A stretch of DNA of 64,000 bases from Microvelia longipes (lineage: Eukaryota > Arthropoda > Insecta > Hemiptera > Veliidae), in NCBI GenBank assembly GCA_018340805.1, contig JACMZG010000008.1, forward strand, positions 23,936,315 through 24,000,314, written 5' to 3'. Position numbers and translations under genes: made by a program. Of this stretch, positions 60,546-64,000 are shown one piece after another (within the stretch, counting starts at the first letter, position 1; each line of letters begins with the position of its first letter). Under the pieces are notes generated by a model that made no database searches, was not told the DNA's origin, and was given only the letters and a program-made list of their open reading frames with translations.

Positions 60546-63450
60546 TAATAATGGATAGAACAGCAAAATAAAAATACATTTAAAATAGCACATTTGAAAA
60601 AAAGTATAACTTGATGCACTATAACATTAAGACGAAGTATTATTTCAAAGATAATTACGATATAATTATTTAAGGATTAGATTGTTAGTATCATTATAAC
60701 TCTGAGATGCGATTTAAAACATTAATATAAACTTTAACAGCATCCTCATCTGACCTATAAGAACTACAAGACTATTTCGACACGCAATCATCACTTTCCC
60801 AGAGGTTCAAATAATAACACTATAATTTTACACTCACATTATGAAATCAAATTCATTATGACGCTTTATATATGGATGCACGAAAATAAAACAAAACGAG
60901 GAAACGTCAGAAAGTGTTTTATGAATCCCATTTGTTTTTAGTCAAATGAAAATGGAGAATTCAATTTATTTTAAACAATTTATTATAAATGGCGAGAGTT
61001 GTATATTTGCGTAAGCAGACGGGCAAACCGTGCTTATACTAATAATGAGGTCGCTCGCAGTATAAAAACTGGTACCAGTCACGGACTAACAGGATCAATA
61101 TGCAGAGTCCTCACCCTTTCATAAATAACACTAACGGCTCGTTATGCTGCCGATTAATTGAATTGATACTCCCCCAGGGGGCACGGGGGGGGGATTTAAT
61201 TTATTACACCAATTTCCCTTGCTATTCTATGTTGCCTTTATCGAATTCTTCCAGGCGAGGGAACAAAAGGATCCCCAACTGACGACGAGGAGACATCAGT
61301 ATCAATAACACAAATCCTTTTACTGTCTTAATACCAATTACGAAATTAGTCTTCGTCATCATTTCGATGATGACAGGGGAACTTATAGCATTAAACTTCA
61401 CAGACAATAAGGTGATTCAATTGGAGGGTTTTTATGAATGAAATCATTTTTTTTTTTTTGACATGTTAGGTTAAAGTCCGGAATTGACGTCATTGCAGGA
61501 ATAATTAGTAAAATAAAAATATACTAATAAGTAATCAAGTAAACTAAATTTTAATCACAATATAAGAATATATTCATTAATAAACAAATTTTGATAAAGA
61601 CACTTGATGGGACGTTTATAAATAAATTTAAATTGATTTAAAAGATTATATTTCGCTATAATTCACAAAGCATATTTATGTCTATAAAACAGTTAGTGAT
61701 TACATGTTAGGAGAACTAACACATTCATTGATAATAGAAAAAGTCTTACCACAGAAAGTTTATATCTTTTGGCAACCTCTTGTTTGTCTGATTTGTTGTA
61801 TTAAATTGTAAGTTATGCTAGCAATGATGATGGCCCCTTGTTAGGTTGAAAGCTCCTAACACTTTAAGATATATATTTTCTGTTAAGTGTCTTCGTTTCA
61901 ATATTTAAGATGAACTGCATTAACGCTTACTTCATCAACATATTCATTCGAAACATCCCATAATAGAAAAAGGCATGCATATATGATAAAAATATCATAT
62001 ACCCCACATCAATCTATTCTTGCATTTTTATAATTTTTTAATAAGTATAAAAAATACAAATTTATTCTTAAGGAAGAAAATTATTGCATATAAAAGATCA
62101 AATCAGTGTATATCATGACCACAAACCACAAATAACGATACAACTATCACATTAGTTTCAATGAAATTTAGTAAAAAATTATAATAAAAAAATTATTACA
62201 TGCATTAATTTTATTTTAAATTACACTAAAATTGCATACGTAATTAAGTCAGAATCTCTAAAGAAACGCTGTTTAAACAGACTAAATAACTAGTTGTTCC
62301 TGAAACATAGTTTTCCATGCGTACATCTTGTTCCACAACAGCTTTGTTTTAATTTTCATAAATTATCATAACTTTTAGAAGAGAAAGATGTTTCACATAT
62401 TAGATTAGTGAATTAATTACGACAAACATTACAAATTCATTACAGCGTTAATCCGATAAGGTTTAACACGGCGAAATCATTTCACCCTTTAGATGAAAAC
62501 AATGTAGAATTAGAGCTGAAGAGAGCTATGAAATAGAATGAAAATGAAACAACAATAATACAATAACAAAGTTCAAAACACAATAACAAGAGGAAATTGA
62601 TACCAATGAGTGTAGAATGGTACTGAGCGCAAAAACATGAGAAATGAGAGTTAGAATAAGAAACTTTAGTCATAAAATTAAACATAGGAAAAAAATAATT
62701 CTGGTTTGAAGTTCAGCAATTCAGGAAATGTTGCTCTTGCATCAATCAAGCTCTTGCAAAGATTTTCAACGTAAATCTAAGCCAGCCTATTCATTTATCT
62801 ACCAATTAAACTAATAAAATGTATTTTAAATTATAAATCATAAATGTACAATCAAAACACGATTAAAATATAAATACATGGTTAATAATACAGGATGACT
62901 AATGAAAATGATCGATTTTTATGAGTACTTGGAAATTTCTAGGCGATATTGCGAGGGTAAAGGCACAACATGTGTAGGGAAAAGTAAACAAGGGGGATAT
63001 TTTCCTTTTTTATTAAAATACCAAACTTTTCTGTTTACTCAACAATCAATTTCACGAGAAAGTCCGATTACATAAAGGAAATCCAAAATCTTTATAACTT
63101 TTGAAATCTTAAGAAATTTTCTTTGCATTGCAACATAACAAATAGCTCTTTAGTAGAAAATGTAAAGATATATTAGGCTGACATCGTCACCCTACGTTTT
63201 ACAAAATAAATGGTCTTACTGAAACTAGCTTTTAGCTGTATCTGATAGTCTTCTGTCTAGGTCTAGTCTAGACAAAGACAAGAATATTTAAAACCTAGGG
63301 GCGATGTTATCAGTGTTAAGGGCGTTTTCAGGTAACAGTTACAACCTAGGACAAATGGGATATTAGTTTCATATTCAAGATAACATTAACATTGAATAGC
63401 TTCATTTAAACTTTGAATAAATAGAACAAATGTAGCATCCATTAAATTAC
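60546..63450. other. Non-coding stretch
   Basis: No recognised gene. A palindromic C/G run (CCCCCAGGGGG, then GGGGGGGGG) lies at 61171-61196. A TATA-like TATAAAAACTGG sits at about 61060, 40 bp upstream of a short ATG frame at 61100-61282, which I do not call. The rest is AT-rich. Confidence 0.45.
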
Positions 63451-64000
63451 GCCCCCTCCAAAACTTTTCCCCTCCTTACAGGAGTTCGCTACGCTCGTTC
63501 ACACTATTTCGGACACGTTTCGCACGACCTCAGACAGCAAAGATCAGTTTTAATCCCGTAGGCCATGTTCCACAAACTGACCAAGCTCAATGCTGCTAAG
63601 TCCTTAACAAATGTGATCAGAAAAATACCGTGGTTATATTATCTGTTTAAAGTGAAATTTCCCATACTTGTATAGCAGAGATGGTTTTTCAATTATTTTA
63701 AAATCATGACATTCAATATAAATTGCACTAACGCTAAAATTGAGATAAAATCGATCTGAACATTTTTTGACGTTTTATGAATTTTTGCCGAAATTTATAA
63801 CAGTCAATAAAGCAATAAAATTATTACAAGGATAGACCAAAAAAAATAAATTAAATAAGACCTAAAAATTGAGTTTTAGCAAGTTTCAAATCACTAGCAC
63901 ACAGAGAGCTACGATGATAACAGACACTCGTGTGAGTACATACGGACATAGAATTTAGTAAAAATTACTCAGGTGGTCTTAAAACACCTGAAGGGACAAT
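63451..64000 (+). repeat. R1 repeat, continuing to the window end
   Basis: The left part has GGAGTTCGCTACGCTCGTTCAC, CGGACACGTTTCGCACGACCTCAGACAG. A degraded 5S-like block lies at about 63552-63605 (AATCCCGTAGG, AAACTGACCAAGCTCAATGCTGCT). The tail has GCTACGATGATAACAGACAC, ACTCAGGTGGTCTTAAAACACCTGAA and runs off the end of the window. Confidence 0.6.

Noticed and set aside
60115..60579. 154-codon minus and 114-codon plus open frames
   Set aside because: Their length comes from translating the (AC)n(AT)n tract inside R3, and neither has a protein-like flank.

Overview
This window looks like nuclear DNA of an arthropod, most likely an insect. It is very AT-rich by eye, full of long (TA)n and compound (TA)n(TG)n microsatellites, and carries an 814-bp assembly gap of Ns. 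It has no bacterial-style gene packing, and I recognise no host protein-coding gene, tRNA gene or rRNA gene. It reads as intergenic or deep-intronic sequence built from layers of transposable elements. The species cannot be named from the sequence alone.

The only clear coding unit is a full-length BEL/Pao-type LTR retrotransposon at 47210-56629 (9420 bp). Its two LTRs are about 1.5 kb each (47210-48715 and 55122-56629), start TG, end CA, and are flanked by a perfect 5-bp target duplication TTAAA. Two bases after the 5' LTR is a primer-binding site complementary to the 3' end of tRNA-Tyr. Then come an AT-rich leader of about 0.95 kb, Gag with three zinc knuckles, an aspartic protease (DSG), reverse transcriptase (YVDD), the Pao A17 region, RNase H, and an integrase with zinc-binding and D-D-E residues. 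Gag and the N-terminal half of RT are broken by several frame changes and one short deletion, while the final 2.6 kb of pol is open. The LTRs differ mainly by single-base homopolymer indels, so the insertion looks young and some of the frame changes may be base-calling errors.

The rest is short repeats, several of which recur here and are called R1-R5. R1 has copies or fragments near 13.0, 15.9, 21.8, 30.6, 37.7, 46.4, 57.3, 59.1 and 63.5 kb. It contains a 52-bp block resembling the antisense of the 5S rRNA internal promoter region, followed by a LINE-like tail with an ACACACATACAGACAG-type stretch. R2 (9.2, 10.0 and 39.3 kb) and a related-looking fold-back at 18.3 kb are inverted-repeat elements whose arms carry CTGANGA...GAAAC, resembling a hammerhead ribozyme core. 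R4 (27.7 and 33.3 kb) is a near-palindrome of about 690 bp. R3 (20.6 and 60.1 kb) shares a TGACGTCA-containing module with R1. R5 is a microsatellite followed by a conserved 25-bp motif (4.1 and 12.7 kb). Other points of note are GC-rich GCGAAGC hairpins near 12.9 kb, a perfect X-box-like palindrome at 59743, an ATCGAT cluster in both LTRs, and degenerate tandem repeats in the retrotransposon leader.

The candidate for something undescribed is R1, a dispersed family joining an antisense 5S-like segment to a LINE-like tail. All similarities are by eye and from memory of the families; no database search was run.
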